Of a DNA stretch of 64,000 bases, positions 32,773 to 41,594 are shown piece by piece. Position 1 is the first letter of the stretch. Each line of letters begins with the position of its first letter. The translations under genes were made by a program, and so were the position numbers. Below the pieces are notes generated by a model. The model had not been told where the DNA came from and ran no database searches. It saw only the letters and a list, made by a program, of their open reading frames with translations. This DNA is from Novosphingobium album (ex Liu et al. 2023) (GTDB lineage Bacteria; Pseudomonadota; Alphaproteobacteria; Sphingomonadales; Sphingomonadaceae): contig NZ_JARESE010000073.1 in assembly GCF_029076845.1 (NCBI RefSeq), positions 79,163-143,162 on the forward strand, in the 5' to 3' direction.

Positions 32773-33502
32773 TAGCGACGGCCCGATCCGGTTCGTTGCG
32801 GAGACCGGATCGACCAATGCCGATCTTGCCGCGCGGATCGCGGCGGGTGATTATCTTGCCGAAGGCGATTGGCTGGTCGCCGATCGCCAGCGCGCCGGCC
32901 GGGGGCGCCGGGGCCGCGAATGGCATGACGGCGCGGGCAATTTCATGGGGTCGACCGTGGTGCGGCTCGGCCATGGCGATCCGGCCGCAGCGACACTGGC
33001 GCTGATGACGGGCCTTGCGGTTCGCGAAGCTGTCGCGCCGCACTTGCCCGATCGGGACATGGCGCGGCTGAAGTGGCCCAATGACCTGATGCTGGGCGCC
33101 GCCAAGCTGGCCGGCGTCCTGCTCGAACGCGTGGGCGACACGGTGATCATCGGCATCGGCGTGAACCTCGTCTCGGCGCCGGCGCTGCCCGATCGGCCCG
33201 CCGCCGCGCTGGCCGATTTCGCGCCCGCGCCCGATCGGGATTCCTTCGCGCACGATCTGGCCCGCGCTTTCGCGGCCGAGCTCGAACGCTGGCGCGCCGC
33301 CGGCATCGCGCCGCTGCTGCGCCGCTGGCAGGCCGCCGCGCACCCCGAGGGCACGCCGCTGGCGGTGCAGCCGCCGGGCGAGCCGGCGCTTTCGGGGGGC
33401 TTTGCCGGGCTCGATGCCGAAGGTAACTTGCGACTGCGCCTTCCCGACGGCGGCCTGCGCGCCATCAGCGCGGGCGATGTGCTGCTCGCCGAAAGCCGAT
33501 AA
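32762..33502 (+). CDS. birA: Biotin-[acetyl-CoA carboxylase] ligase
   Basis: The 246-residue enzyme activates biotin with ATP and attaches it to the carboxyl-carrier protein. The ATP/biotin loop GRGRRGREW and the block LKWPNDLML are intact, and there is a C-terminal SH3-like domain. It has no N-terminal helix-turn-helix, so unlike E. coli BirA it does not repress biotin genes. It starts at a TTG inside nuoN (11-base overlap), so its translation depends on the nuo message. Confidence 0.92.
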   Translation: MPHNSDGPIRFVAETGSTNADLAARIAAGDYLAEGDWLVADRQRAGRGRRGREWHDGAGNFMGSTVVRLGHGDPAAATLALMTGLAVREAVAPHLPDRDMARLKWPNDLMLGAAKLAGVLLERVGDTVIIGIGVNLVSAPALPDRPAAALADFAPAPDRDSFAHDLARAFAAELERWRAAGIAPLLRRWQAAAHPEGTPLAVQPPGEPALSGGFAGLDAEGNLRLRLPDGGLRAISAGDVLLAESR

Positions 33503-33523
33503 GAGAAAGAGGATTGCCACGCC

Positions 33524-34303
33524 ATGCTGCTCGCCATCGATGCCGGCAACACCAATGTCGTCTTCGCGCTGTTCGAAGGACGCACCATCAAGGGGCGATG
33601 GCGCATTGCCACCGATCCGCGCCGCACGGGAGACGAATATGCGGTGTGGCTGATGCAGCTCCTAACGATCCGCGGGATCGAACGGCAGCGGATCGGCCAG
33701 ATCATCATTTCCACCGTGGTCCCGCGCGCCTTGCACAATCTGGAAGTGCTGGCCCGCAACTATTTCGGGGTTGAGCCGCTGATCGCCGGCAATCCGCCGG
33801 TCGATTACGCGATCGATATCGACGTGGACGAGCCGCGCTCGCTCGGCTCGGATCGGGCGGTGAACGCCGTGGCCGCGCACGCCAAGTATCCGGGCGATGT
33901 CATCATCATCGATTTCGGCACCGCGACGACGTTCGACGCGATCGATTTCAACGGTGCCTACAAGGGCGGGATCATCGCGCCGGGCCTCAACCTTTCGCTC
34001 GATGCGCTGGTGGGCAACACCGCCAAGCTGCCGCGCATCGCCGTCGAAGTGCCCGCCACGCCCAGCGTGATCGGCCGCAACACCGAGGATCAGATGCTGA
34101 TCGGCGTGTTCTGGGGCTATGTCGCGATGATGGAGGGGTTGATCGCGCGGATGCGCGCCGAGATCGGCCGGCCGGCCAAAGTCATCGCCACGGGCGGCCT
34201 GGCCGTGCTGTTCGGCGAGGCCACCGACATCTTCGACGTGATCGACCCCGATCTGACCCTCGAAGGACTGGCCATTCTGGCGGAAAGGGCTCCCGCCTCG
34301 TGA
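33524..34303 (+). CDS. coaX: Type III pantothenate kinase
   Basis: The 259-residue kinase makes 4'-phosphopantothenate, the first step to CoA. The P-loop-like DAGNTNVVFALF at the N-terminus and the GSDRAVNAVAA and IDFGTATTFDAID motifs are those of CoaX in the ASKHA fold. It needs a monovalent cation. The gene starts 21 bases after birA, and its stop overlaps the rnj GTG start. Confidence 0.93.
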   Translation: MLLAIDAGNTNVVFALFEGRTIKGRWRIATDPRRTGDEYAVWLMQLLTIRGIERQRIGQIIISTVVPRALHNLEVLARNYFGVEPLIAGNPPVDYAIDIDVDEPRSLGSDRAVNAVAAHAKYPGDVIIIDFGTATTFDAIDFNGAYKGGIIAPGLNLSLDALVGNTAKLPRIAVEVPATPSVIGRNTEDQMLIGVFWGYVAMMEGLIARMRAEIGRPAKVIATGGLAVLFGEATDIFDVIDPDLTLEGLAILAERAPAS

Positions 34304-35955
34304 ATTCCGGTAACATGAAGCCCGGCATCATGAAGCCCGGGAAGGAATTGCTGTTTTGCGCGCTCGGCGGCTCGGGCGAGATCGGGATGAACGTCAACCT
34401 CTATGGCTGCGATGGCCAGTGGCTGATGGTCGATCTGGGCATGACCTTCTCCGGCACCGAATATCCGGGCGTCGAGCTGGTCTTCGCCGATCTCGATTTC
34501 ATCGAGGAGCGGCGCAAGAATCTCATCGCCGTCGTGCTCACCCATGCGCATGAGGATCATATCGGCGCGGTGCCCTATTTCGCGCGCGAGCTGGGCGTTC
34601 CGCTCTATGCAACGCCGTTCACCGCGCGGCTGGTGGCAAGCAAGCTGGAGGAAGCGGGGATTCTCGATGAGGTCGAGCTGATCGTCGTCGATGATCTGGA
34701 GCGGTTCCAGCTCGGGCCCTTCGGCATCCGCTACGTTCCGCTGGCCCATTCGATCGCGGAAGGCAACGCCCTGCTGATCGACACGCCCTATGGCCGGATC
34801 TTCCATACCGGCGACTGGAAGCTGGATGACGAGCCGCAGGTCGGCGTGCCGACAACTGCCGAGGAATTGACCGCGATCGGCGATCAGGGCGTGCTCGCGC
34901 TGGTCTGCGATTCGACCAACGTGTTCAACCCGGAAGCTTCCGGTTCCGAAGGCGCGGTCTATCGCGGGCTGCTGGCCGAAGTGGGCAAGCACAAGGGGCG
35001 GCGCGTGCTCGTCACCACGTTCGCTTCGAACGTGGCGCGGTTGCAGACGCTGGGCGCGGTCGCGCGCGCGACCGGGCGGCGGCTCTGCGTGGCCGGGCGC
35101 TCGCTCGACCGGATCATCGAGACAGGGCAGGCCAGCGGCTATCTGCGGGATTTGCCCGAAACGGTCGATTTCGAGACCGCGATGGACTTGCCGCATGGCG
35201 AACTGCTGATCATCGCCACGGGCGGGCAGGGGGAACCGCGCGCCGCGCTGGCGCGCATCACCGAGGACAACCACCAGATCAAGCTCGATGCGGGCGACGT
35301 GGTGCTGTTCTCCAGCCGCCAGATCCCCGGCAACGAGATCGCCATCGGCCGCATCCAGAACCGGCTGGCCGAACGCGGCATCGTGCTGGTCACCGACCGG
35401 CAGAGCCCGATCCACGTTTCCGGCCACCCCGGCCGGCCCGAACTGCAGGCGCTCTATGGCTGGATCAGGCCCGAGATCCTCCTGCCGGTGCATGGCGAGA
35501 TCCGCCACATGCGCGAACAGACGCGATTGGGGCTGGCCAGCGGCATCCCCAAGGCGGTGTTCCAGAAGAACGGCGATCTGGTGCGGCTGGCGCCGGGCGC
35601 GCCGGGCAAGTTCGACGAAGTGCGGGCAGGGCGGCTCGTGCTTGATGGCGACATCATCGCGCCGGCCGATGGCGAGGCGATGGTCATGCGGCGGCGCCTC
35701 GCCTTTGCCGGGGTGGTTTCGGTGGCGGTGGACCGCAAGGGCCATGTCGAGGTTTCCGCGCTCGGCCTGCCGCTCGACGAGGATTACGAGGCTTTCGTGG
35801 CCGAGGCGCGCCGCGATGTCGCGGATGCGCTGAAGCGCGTGCGCCGGGGCGAGCGGGCCGACCGCATCGAGGCGGCGCGGCTGGCCGCCCGCCGCGCGGC
35901 GGCGCGCTGGTCGGGCAAGAAGCCGCAAGTCCAGGTTCTGCTGCTAGAGGATTGA
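34300..35955 (+). CDS. rnj: Ribonuclease J
   Basis: The 551-residue metallo-beta-lactamase/beta-CASP nuclease acts in mRNA turnover and rRNA 5' maturation. The zinc motif LTHAHEDHIGA lies at about residues 78-88, with further ligands in PLAHSIAEG and HTGDWKLD. Alphaproteobacteria commonly have RNase J as well as RNase E. The GTG at 34300 overlaps the coaX stop (GTGA); ATGs at 34315 and 34330 lie inside an 11-base direct repeat that encodes MKPG twice, so the exact N-terminus is uncertain by up to ten residues. Confidence 0.9.
   Translation: MNSGNMKPGIMKPGKELLFCALGGSGEIGMNVNLYGCDGQWLMVDLGMTFSGTEYPGVELVFADLDFIEERRKNLIAVVLTHAHEDHIGAVPYFARELGVPLYATPFTARLVASKLEEAGILDEVELIVVDDLERFQLGPFGIRYVPLAHSIAEGNALLIDTPYGRIFHTGDWKLDDEPQVGVPTTAEELTAIGDQGVLALVCDSTNVFNPEASGSEGAVYRGLLAEVGKHKGRRVLVTTFASNVARLQTLGAVARATGRRLCVAGRSLDRIIETGQASGYLRDLPETVDFETAMDLPHGELLIIATGGQGEPRAALARITEDNHQIKLDAGDVVLFSSRQIPGNEIAIGRIQNRLAERGIVLVTDRQSPIHVSGHPGRPELQALYGWIRPEILLPVHGEIRHMREQTRLGLASGIPKAVFQKNGDLVRLAPGAPGKFDEVRAGRLVLDGDIIAPADGEAMVMRRRLAFAGVVSVAVDRKGHVEVSALGLPLDEDYEAFVAEARRDVADALKRVRRGERADRIEAARLAARRAAARWSGKKPQVQVLLLED
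34315..34340 (+). repeat. Short direct repeat at the rnj start
   Basis: ATGAAGCCCGG occurs twice, 15 bases apart. Both copies start with an in-frame ATG, so this duplication creates two alternative starts for ribonuclease J. Confidence 0.7.
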
Positions 35956-35968
35956 TCGGAGCTGCCCC

Positions 35969-36262
35969 ATGCAATGGACATCGATCATCGCGATCTATTC
36001 GCTGTTCTGGGTGCTTTGCGCGTTCCTGGTGATGCCTTTCGGCCTGCGCACGCCCGATGAGGTGCCGGGGCATCGGGTGGAGCGCGGCCATGCCGATAGC
36101 GCCCCGGTCAATTTCCGGCCGCGCCGCATCGCGCTGCGCGCCACGGCGCTGTCCGTGGCGATGTTCGGGCTGTTCTACCTGAACTATGTCTATGGCTGGA
36201 TCAGCGTCGATGATCTCAACGTCTTCGGCAGCCCGCCCGACACCTCGAAGTACGATTACTGA
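35969..36262 (+). CDS. DUF1467 family membrane protein
   Basis: The 97-residue protein has two hydrophobic helices, IIAIYSLFWVLCAFLVMPFGL and a second one near residues 55-72 ending in FYLNYVYGW, with the connecting loop RTPDEVPGHRVERGHADSAP that marks the DUF1467 family. Its function is not known; the family commonly sits near rnj or proS in alphaproteobacteria. It is 13 bases after rnj and closes the nuo-birA-coaX-rnj unit. Confidence 0.8.
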   Translation: MQWTSIIAIYSLFWVLCAFLVMPFGLRTPDEVPGHRVERGHADSAPVNFRPRRIALRATALSVAMFGLFYLNYVYGWISVDDLNVFGSPPDTSKYDY

Positions 36263-36305
36263 TCCGGGCCGATAGCGGCGCTGGCAGGATGCAAAACTTG
36301 TGCTC

Positions 36306-38945
36306 CTAGCTGCGCAGCCGCTCGATGCCCTGCGCCAGCGCGACGTAGAGCTTGCCCATGTCCGACGACAGCAGCGTCACGCCCAGCGCATTGCCGTCGC
36401 GGGTCGAAAGCACTTGCCGCAGGATCGCTTCGAAATCATGGATATAGCGGCTGACGTGGGCGCGGAACTCGTCGTCGCTCTCATAAATCTGCTGGATCGC
36501 GCGGGCATCGTTGTTGTCGATGAGGCTGACCGCGCGGCGCGTGAAGATGCCCCGGTCGCCGCGCAGATAGGCCGCCCAGGCCGTGTCCGACACTTCGGTC
36601 GAAAGCGCCTTGGCGATGTCGATCGCGTTGGAATTGAGCGATTCGGTGATCAGCGCGACGCGGCGCGAGAAATCGTTGTCGACCTGCTCCTCGGCGCGCT
36701 GGCGGGCATGGGCGACCCGGCTTTCGAGATTGGCGACAAGCTCGTTCACCTTGGCGAGCTGGTCGCGCAGCTGGATCGCCGCCTCGCGCCCCACGCCAGA
36801 GGCGTGCGCGGCGGCCAGCTCGATCTGCCCCGAAGCTTCGGCCGCGCGCATCCGCATGGCCTTGTCCAGCGCCTGGCCGCTTTCCGCGCCCAGCTTGTCG
36901 GCAATGGCGGTCACGCGGGCCGCGCCCTCGTGCTCTATGGCGGCGACGGCGTCGCGCGCGGCGGTGGACAGGCGCTCGATCGCGCCGGTCAGTTCCTCGC
37001 GCGCGCGGCCCGCGACGCGTTCTGCCTGCTGCTCGATATCGCCCAGGCTGGCGCGCAGCCCGGCGAGAGTCTCGGCATGGCGCGAACCGTGCGCGGCCGT
37101 GGTCGCCTGCATCGCATCCAGCTCGGCCCCCAGGTCGCGCAGGCTGGCGCCCGTGGTCTGCACCTGATCGGCCAGCTGGCCGCTGCCCGCGCCGGCATCG
37201 GCGATCGCGGTGGCCATGGACCGGATCGAGGCATCCATGCGGCCAAGCCGGTCCTCGGAAATCGCCAGCGCTTCGGGCAGGTTGCCGGCGCACTGGCTGG
37301 CGCTGGCCTGGATCAGCTCAAGCAGCCGCACGCTCATCTCGGTCAGCTTGTCGACTTCGCTGTCGGTGGCCGCGAGCGAGGCCCGCGCGGCCGTCAGCTT
37401 GTCGGTCAGCAGCGCCAGGCTGGCGCCGATCCGCGCTTCGGTCTCGCCGCTTTGCTCGGCGATGCCGGCCATGCGCAGTTCATAGACTTCGAGCCGATCG
37501 GTCAGCTTGCGGGCCTGTTCGGAAAGGTTGGCGGTATGCTGCTGCTGGCCCGCGAGGCGGGCGACGACATCGGCATCGACCGAGCGGATCATGCCGGATA
37601 GCCGCGCCATCGCGGCTTCCTCCTCGGCGATATAGCGCGCGCGCCGTTCCTCGAACTCTTCCGCAAGGCGGCGCACGCGCCGGCCGATCTCGCCATCGAG
37701 CAATTCATATTGCGCGCGCAGATCCTCGGCCAGCTGGGCCTGCTCGTGGTGATGCTCCTCGCGCTGGGCGGCGATGCGCGTGCCGATCGTCTCGATCTTG
37801 CCCGAAAGGTCGGCGATGGCGCGTTCCTGCACCTCCTGCAGCGATCGCGCGACGACGTCGGCTTCGTCGCGCAGGGCATTGAGCCGGGCGCGCAGCGAAG
37901 TGAGGCTTTCCGCCTCGTGATCGTCAAGCCGCCCGCGCGTGACCTCGATCTCGCCGGTCAGCGCGGCGGCGCGGCTGCGGATGGCGGCCAGCGCCTCGAT
38001 CTCATGCGCGTCAAGCTGGGTGCGGAATTCGGCGCCGCGCGCGGCCAGCGCGGCAAAGCGCTGTTCGGCCAGGACATCGAGCTGCTCGCACTGGCGGGCG
38101 AACTCGATCAGCGCAGCGTCCACCGCGCGCCGCAGGATCTCGACTTGCCGCTCGCTTGCCTGCCCGAACTCGTTGAGCCGGTTGAAGCCGTTGATCAGAT
38201 CCTCAAGCTGGGTATGCGCGGCGCGCCCGGCCGTGCCGATGTTGTTGGTGACATCCTTGGCCGAACTGGCGATCACCGGCAGCTGCCCGCGCAGCTTCTC
38301 CATGTTGTCGAGCGCGGCCTGGCTGACCGTGCCGATCGTTTCGACCCGCACGCCATTGTCGCGGATCAGGTGTTCGAGCCGGTCGGCGTTCTGCGTCAGC
38401 CGTTCGGCCGCGATCCGGCTCAGCGCTTCCAGATCGCGCGATTGCGCGGCGAGGAATTCGCGCGCCAGGCTCAGCTCGCGATTGACCGTGGTGAGCCGCG
38501 CTTCAAGCTGCGCCGATTCGCTGGAAAGCAGCCGCGCGGCATCGCCGAATCGCGCCGCCTCGCGCTTGCTGGTGCGCATCGCCAGCAGCCAGGCGGTGCC
38601 CACCAGCAAGGTCGGCCCGGCCCAGTCCGCGATCAGTGTGGCCCACATGCGCGGCGGCAGCCCGGCGCGCAGATCGGCCAGATGAGCCCAGGCGAAAAAG
38701 CCGGTCCAGCCCGCCACCGCGAGCAGGGCGAGCGCTGGCGCCAGCACCGCCGGCAGCGAACGCGGCGGCGCGGCCGGCTCCGCCATTTCGGGCAGTGCCA
38801 TTTCGGGCAGTGCCGTTTCGATGGGCAGTGCCGTTTCGATCGCGGTGTCCCTTTCGAGCCCGCCGTCAGGCGCGGCGACGATCGCGTCGCTTTCGCCTTC
38901 GTTTCCGTTCGCGCCGAACGCGATGATCCGTGATCCCCCATTCAT
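36306..38945 (-). CDS. Large membrane-anchored coiled-coil protein
   Basis: The 879-residue protein is unlike any enzyme I recognise. An N-terminal cytoplasmic stretch holds a short repeat (ALPIET/ALPEM), then come two hydrophobic helices near residues 65-85 and 103-122, and from about residue 125 to 800 nearly continuous heptad-type, Ala/Glu/Arg-rich helix. The C-terminal 90 residues (from DTAWAAYLRGDRGIFTRRAV) look folded and conserved. Similar proteins have been labelled ATPase or apolipoprotein-like in sphingomonads, but no Walker motif is visible. A structural or polar scaffold role is the best guess. It is divergent from the Hpt-like gene. Confidence 0.7.
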   Translation of the reverse strand: MNGGSRIIAFGANGNEGESDAIVAAPDGGLERDTAIETALPIETALPEMALPEMAEPAAPPRSLPAVLAPALALLAVAGWTGFFAWAHLADLRAGLPPRMWATLIADWAGPTLLVGTAWLLAMRTSKREAARFGDAARLLSSESAQLEARLTTVNRELSLAREFLAAQSRDLEALSRIAAERLTQNADRLEHLIRDNGVRVETIGTVSQAALDNMEKLRGQLPVIASSAKDVTNNIGTAGRAAHTQLEDLINGFNRLNEFGQASERQVEILRRAVDAALIEFARQCEQLDVLAEQRFAALAARGAEFRTQLDAHEIEALAAIRSRAAALTGEIEVTRGRLDDHEAESLTSLRARLNALRDEADVVARSLQEVQERAIADLSGKIETIGTRIAAQREEHHHEQAQLAEDLRAQYELLDGEIGRRVRRLAEEFEERRARYIAEEEAAMARLSGMIRSVDADVVARLAGQQQHTANLSEQARKLTDRLEVYELRMAGIAEQSGETEARIGASLALLTDKLTAARASLAATDSEVDKLTEMSVRLLELIQASASQCAGNLPEALAISEDRLGRMDASIRSMATAIADAGAGSGQLADQVQTTGASLRDLGAELDAMQATTAAHGSRHAETLAGLRASLGDIEQQAERVAGRAREELTGAIERLSTAARDAVAAIEHEGAARVTAIADKLGAESGQALDKAMRMRAAEASGQIELAAAHASGVGREAAIQLRDQLAKVNELVANLESRVAHARQRAEEQVDNDFSRRVALITESLNSNAIDIAKALSTEVSDTAWAAYLRGDRGIFTRRAVSLIDNNDARAIQQIYESDDEFRAHVSRYIHDFEAILRQVLSTRDGNALGVTLLSSDMGKLYVALAQGIERLRS
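38782..38847 (-). repeat. Short tandem repeat in the coiled-coil gene
   Basis: Four consecutive units of 15, 15, 18 and 18 bases (plus-strand unit GCCATTTCGGGCAGT or its variant GCCGTTTCGATGGGCAGT) encode the peptide units ALPEM, ALPEM, ALPIET and TAIET. Since units differ by one codon, this is a likely hypervariable segment. Confidence 0.75.
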
Positions 38946-39014
38946 GGGCCGATCCTATCATGCCACGGGGATCTATAAACCCCGGTTTAACCTTCCTTCC
39001 CCTAGATAGGCCCG

Positions 39015-39317
39015 ATGGCTTACGAAGCAGGTGCCCTGGAAGCGACACTCGCGGCTGCCGCGGGGGAAGACCCGGAGCTGTTCGCGGAATTGCGCGCGGC
39101 CTTTCTGGAAAGCGTCACCCGGCAGATCGATCTGCTGGCCCGCGCGCGCTGCGACGGCAACTGGCATGTCGCGGCGATGCGCCTCAGGGGCCTTGCCGCC
39201 AGCTTCCAGGCCGATCACCTGCTGGCCATCGCCGAGCAGGTGCTGGAAGCCGCGCCGGGCGAGCCCACCGTGATCCGCCGGCTCAAGACCTGGCTCGACG
39301 AGTTTTCCGCCGCCTGA
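39015..39317 (+). CDS. Hpt-like protein without the phospho-histidine
   Basis: The 100-residue helical protein fits the histidine-phosphotransfer fold. The stretch AAMRLRGLAASFQADHL lines up with the Hpt signature A-H-x-L-K-G-x-A-x-x-x-G-A, but methionine (M55) replaces the phospho-accepting histidine and R58 replaces the lysine; a histidine at position 51 is four residues off. It may bind a response regulator or kinase without transferring phosphate. The similarity rests on one motif and helix spacing, so a different four-helix family is possible. It starts 69 bases from the divergent coiled-coil gene. Confidence 0.55.
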   Translation: MAYEAGALEATLAAAAGEDPELFAELRAAFLESVTRQIDLLARARCDGNWHVAAMRLRGLAASFQADHLLAIAEQVLEAAPGEPTVIRRLKTWLDEFSAA

Positions 39318-39387
39318 ATCGTCCGCGCCGCTTGGCACCCATGGGGCCAGCGCCTAAAGAGGCCCCCAGGCTGCTGGGAGGCGCAAG

Positions 39388-40587
39388 CTGCGCATCGCTA
39401 TTCTCACGATGGTTGAGCCCGCCGGCGCGGGGCAGCCGATCCCACGGGCGTTCCTGCGCGTGGCGGGGTCCACGCTTGCCCAGCACCAGCTTGGCCTGAC
39501 GATCGCGCTCGATTGCCAGCGCGTGATCTGCATCGCGCGCGGCACTTCGCCCGAACTGCTGGCCGTGCAGCACCGCGCGGAAGACGCGGGCCAGCAGTTC
39601 CACATCGTCACCGCGCCCGCGCAACTGGCCGCGCTCGTCACCGCGGCGGATGACCTGATCGTGCTGTCCGAAGGACTGCTGCCCGATCCGGCCCATGCCG
39701 TGCCGCTGCTGGAAAGCGGGCCGGCGGTGCTGACGCAGCCGGTGGAAGGGGCGCTGGCCGAAGGGTTCGAACGGATCGATATCAACAATGCCGCCGCCGG
39801 CGCCGCGCGCCTGCCGGGCCGGCTGGTCGAGCAGCTTCACGAATTGCCGGGCGATTGGGACGTCCCCTCGGCGCTTACCCGCATCGCGCTGCAATCGGGC
39901 ATTCCCATGCGCGAAGTGCCATCGGCCGCACGGCTGGGCGTGGGCTGGAAGATGATTCGCACCGAGACCGAGGCCCTGGGCGTGGAGCATGAATGGCTGC
40001 GCGCGCGCATCGGCGTGTCGCGGCCCGGTTCGCCGGGGAGGAGCCTGGCGCGCATCGGCGTGCTTTCGTTCGGTCCCTCGCTGCTGCATGCCGGCAATGC
40101 CAGCACGGCACTGGCGGCCGGCGCACTGCTCGTGCTGGCGATCGCGGCCGGCGCGGCCTGGTTCGATCTGGTGGCGGTGGGCTTCCTCGCCTGCGCGATC
40201 GCCTGGCTGCTGGCACAGGCGGCGGGGATGCTGCGCGCAGCCGAACGCCATGCCGAAGCGATTGCGCCGCCCGCCATTCCGCGCGCGGACGCGCTGGGAT
40301 GGGCGGTGGACGCGGCTTTCATGCTGCTGGCCATCTGGGGCACGCAGCGCGGGCCGGGCGATCTTGCCGCCAGCACCGCGTTTGCGCCGGTGATGCTGCT
40401 TCTGCTGCTCCATCTCGTCGCCCGGCTGTTCGAGGAACGGCTGGCCGCGCTGGTCGCCGATCGCGCGCTGCTGGCGCTGGTGCTGTGCGCGGGGGCGACG
40501 ATCGGATACCTTGCGCCGCTGATCCAGATCCTGTGCGTGGGGCTGGCGCTGGCCGGAATCGTGCTGCCGGCACGCCGCCACGGCTAA
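39388..40587 (+). CDS. Membrane protein with nucleotidyltransferase-like N-terminus, probable CTG start
   Basis: The N-terminal 215 residues resemble a MobA/GT-A-type nucleotidyltransferase (MRIAILTMVEPAGAG, then RAFLRVAGSTLAQHQLGL and the PVEGALAEGFERIDINNA block), though the usual metal-binding DxD is not evident. The C-terminal half has about five hydrophobic helices. The first ATG (39409) would cut off the opening beta-strand and has no ribosome site. A CTG at 39388 has GGGAGG six bases upstream and restores the strand, so I place the start there (399 residues). Function unknown; a sugar- or lipid-linked nucleotide reaction at the membrane is possible. Confidence 0.6.
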   Translation: MRIAILTMVEPAGAGQPIPRAFLRVAGSTLAQHQLGLTIALDCQRVICIARGTSPELLAVQHRAEDAGQQFHIVTAPAQLAALVTAADDLIVLSEGLLPDPAHAVPLLESGPAVLTQPVEGALAEGFERIDINNAAAGAARLPGRLVEQLHELPGDWDVPSALTRIALQSGIPMREVPSAARLGVGWKMIRTETEALGVEHEWLRARIGVSRPGSPGRSLARIGVLSFGPSLLHAGNASTALAAGALLVLAIAAGAAWFDLVAVGFLACAIAWLLAQAAGMLRAAERHAEAIAPPAIPRADALGWAVDAAFMLLAIWGTQRGPGDLAASTAFAPVMLLLLLHLVARLFEERLAALVADRALLALVLCAGATIGYLAPLIQILCVGLALAGIVLPARRHG

Positions 40588-40622
40588 TACGGCCTTAACC
40601 AAGGCGTGGTAAGGCACGGGGC

Positions 40623-41594
40623 ATGATCGAGCGAGCTGTCCCTCCCGCGCAACCGGATTCGGTCGAGGCGGTGCTGCGCGAGGAACTCGCGCGCGGGGAT
40701 GCGATGGCCGAAACCGTGCTGCCGATCCTGCGGCACCTGATCGCCAACAAGGACAATTCGGTCTTCAGCGACGAAATTCTGGCCCGCGTGCGCGGCATGA
40801 TCGGCGCGATCGCCGCCGAACTGCTCGATGCCCGGCTTGCGGCCAGCGGCGACGGCGAAGGCCCGGCGCGCGATCCCGCAGCGCTGCAGGCGCTGTTCGA
40901 CGCACTGATCGACAATCCCGCGCTGCTTTCGCACACCCATGCCCTCGCGCTCGAATGGCAGCTTACCGAGCGATTGCAGGCTCGGCTCGCGCTCGATCCG
41001 GTCGTGCCGCCGCTGCTGCAGGCGCTGGTCGCCTCGCCCGAACCGGGCACGCAGGAAATGGCGATGCGGCTGCTCGCGGCGCAATCGCGCTTCTGCCAGA
41101 ACCAGCGCCGCATGATGCTGCCGCTGTGCGAATTGCCGGGCGATCTGCTGCACGCCGCGCTGGTTGCGGCGCGCGCGCAGGCCGGCCCCGCAGCCGACGC
41201 GGATGAGCGCGTGGCCCTTGCCGAAAGTCGGCTGCGCGCGCGGTATGACGAAGGCGCCAGCCGCCTCGGGCTGATCTCACAACTGGTGCTGGGCATGGGC
41301 GGCGGCATGATCGCGGCGCTTTCGGTGACGCACGCGGGCGTGGCGATCTTCCTTTCGGCCATGGCGATCGGATCGGGGCAGGGGCGCGACGCGGCCATCC
41401 TGGCGACGCATGACGCGCAATGGGCGCGGCTGGCGCTGGCGCTGCGTTCGGCCGGGCTCAAGCCAGCCGGCGTCGCCGAGCAGATCCTGGCGCTGCATCC
41501 GCAAGCGAGCTTGCCCGACGAATTCGCCAGCCTAAGCGCGGAACGCGCGGCGACGATCCTGGCCGCAGGCCCCTTTCGCGAGCCGCAGGGATGA
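40623..41594 (+). CDS. Alpha-helical protein of unknown function (possibly DUF2336)
   Basis: The 323-residue product is almost all helix, with a recurring pattern of aspartate/alanine-rich pairs like HEAT-type repeats (SHTHALALEWQLTERLQARL, then LLQALVASPEPGTQEMAMRLL). It recalls the DUF2336 proteins that accompany signalling genes in alphaproteobacteria; I am not sure of this family. One segment, LGLISQLVLGMGGGMIAALSV, is hydrophobic. Its stop overlaps the start of the kinase-like gene (ATGA), so the two products probably work together. Confidence 0.55.
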   Translation: MIERAVPPAQPDSVEAVLREELARGDAMAETVLPILRHLIANKDNSVFSDEILARVRGMIGAIAAELLDARLAASGDGEGPARDPAALQALFDALIDNPALLSHTHALALEWQLTERLQARLALDPVVPPLLQALVASPEPGTQEMAMRLLAAQSRFCQNQRRMMLPLCELPGDLLHAALVAARAQAGPAADADERVALAESRLRARYDEGASRLGLISQLVLGMGGGMIAALSVTHAGVAIFLSAMAIGSGQGRDAAILATHDAQWARLALALRSAGLKPAGVAEQILALHPQASLPDEFASLSAERAATILAAGPFREPQG

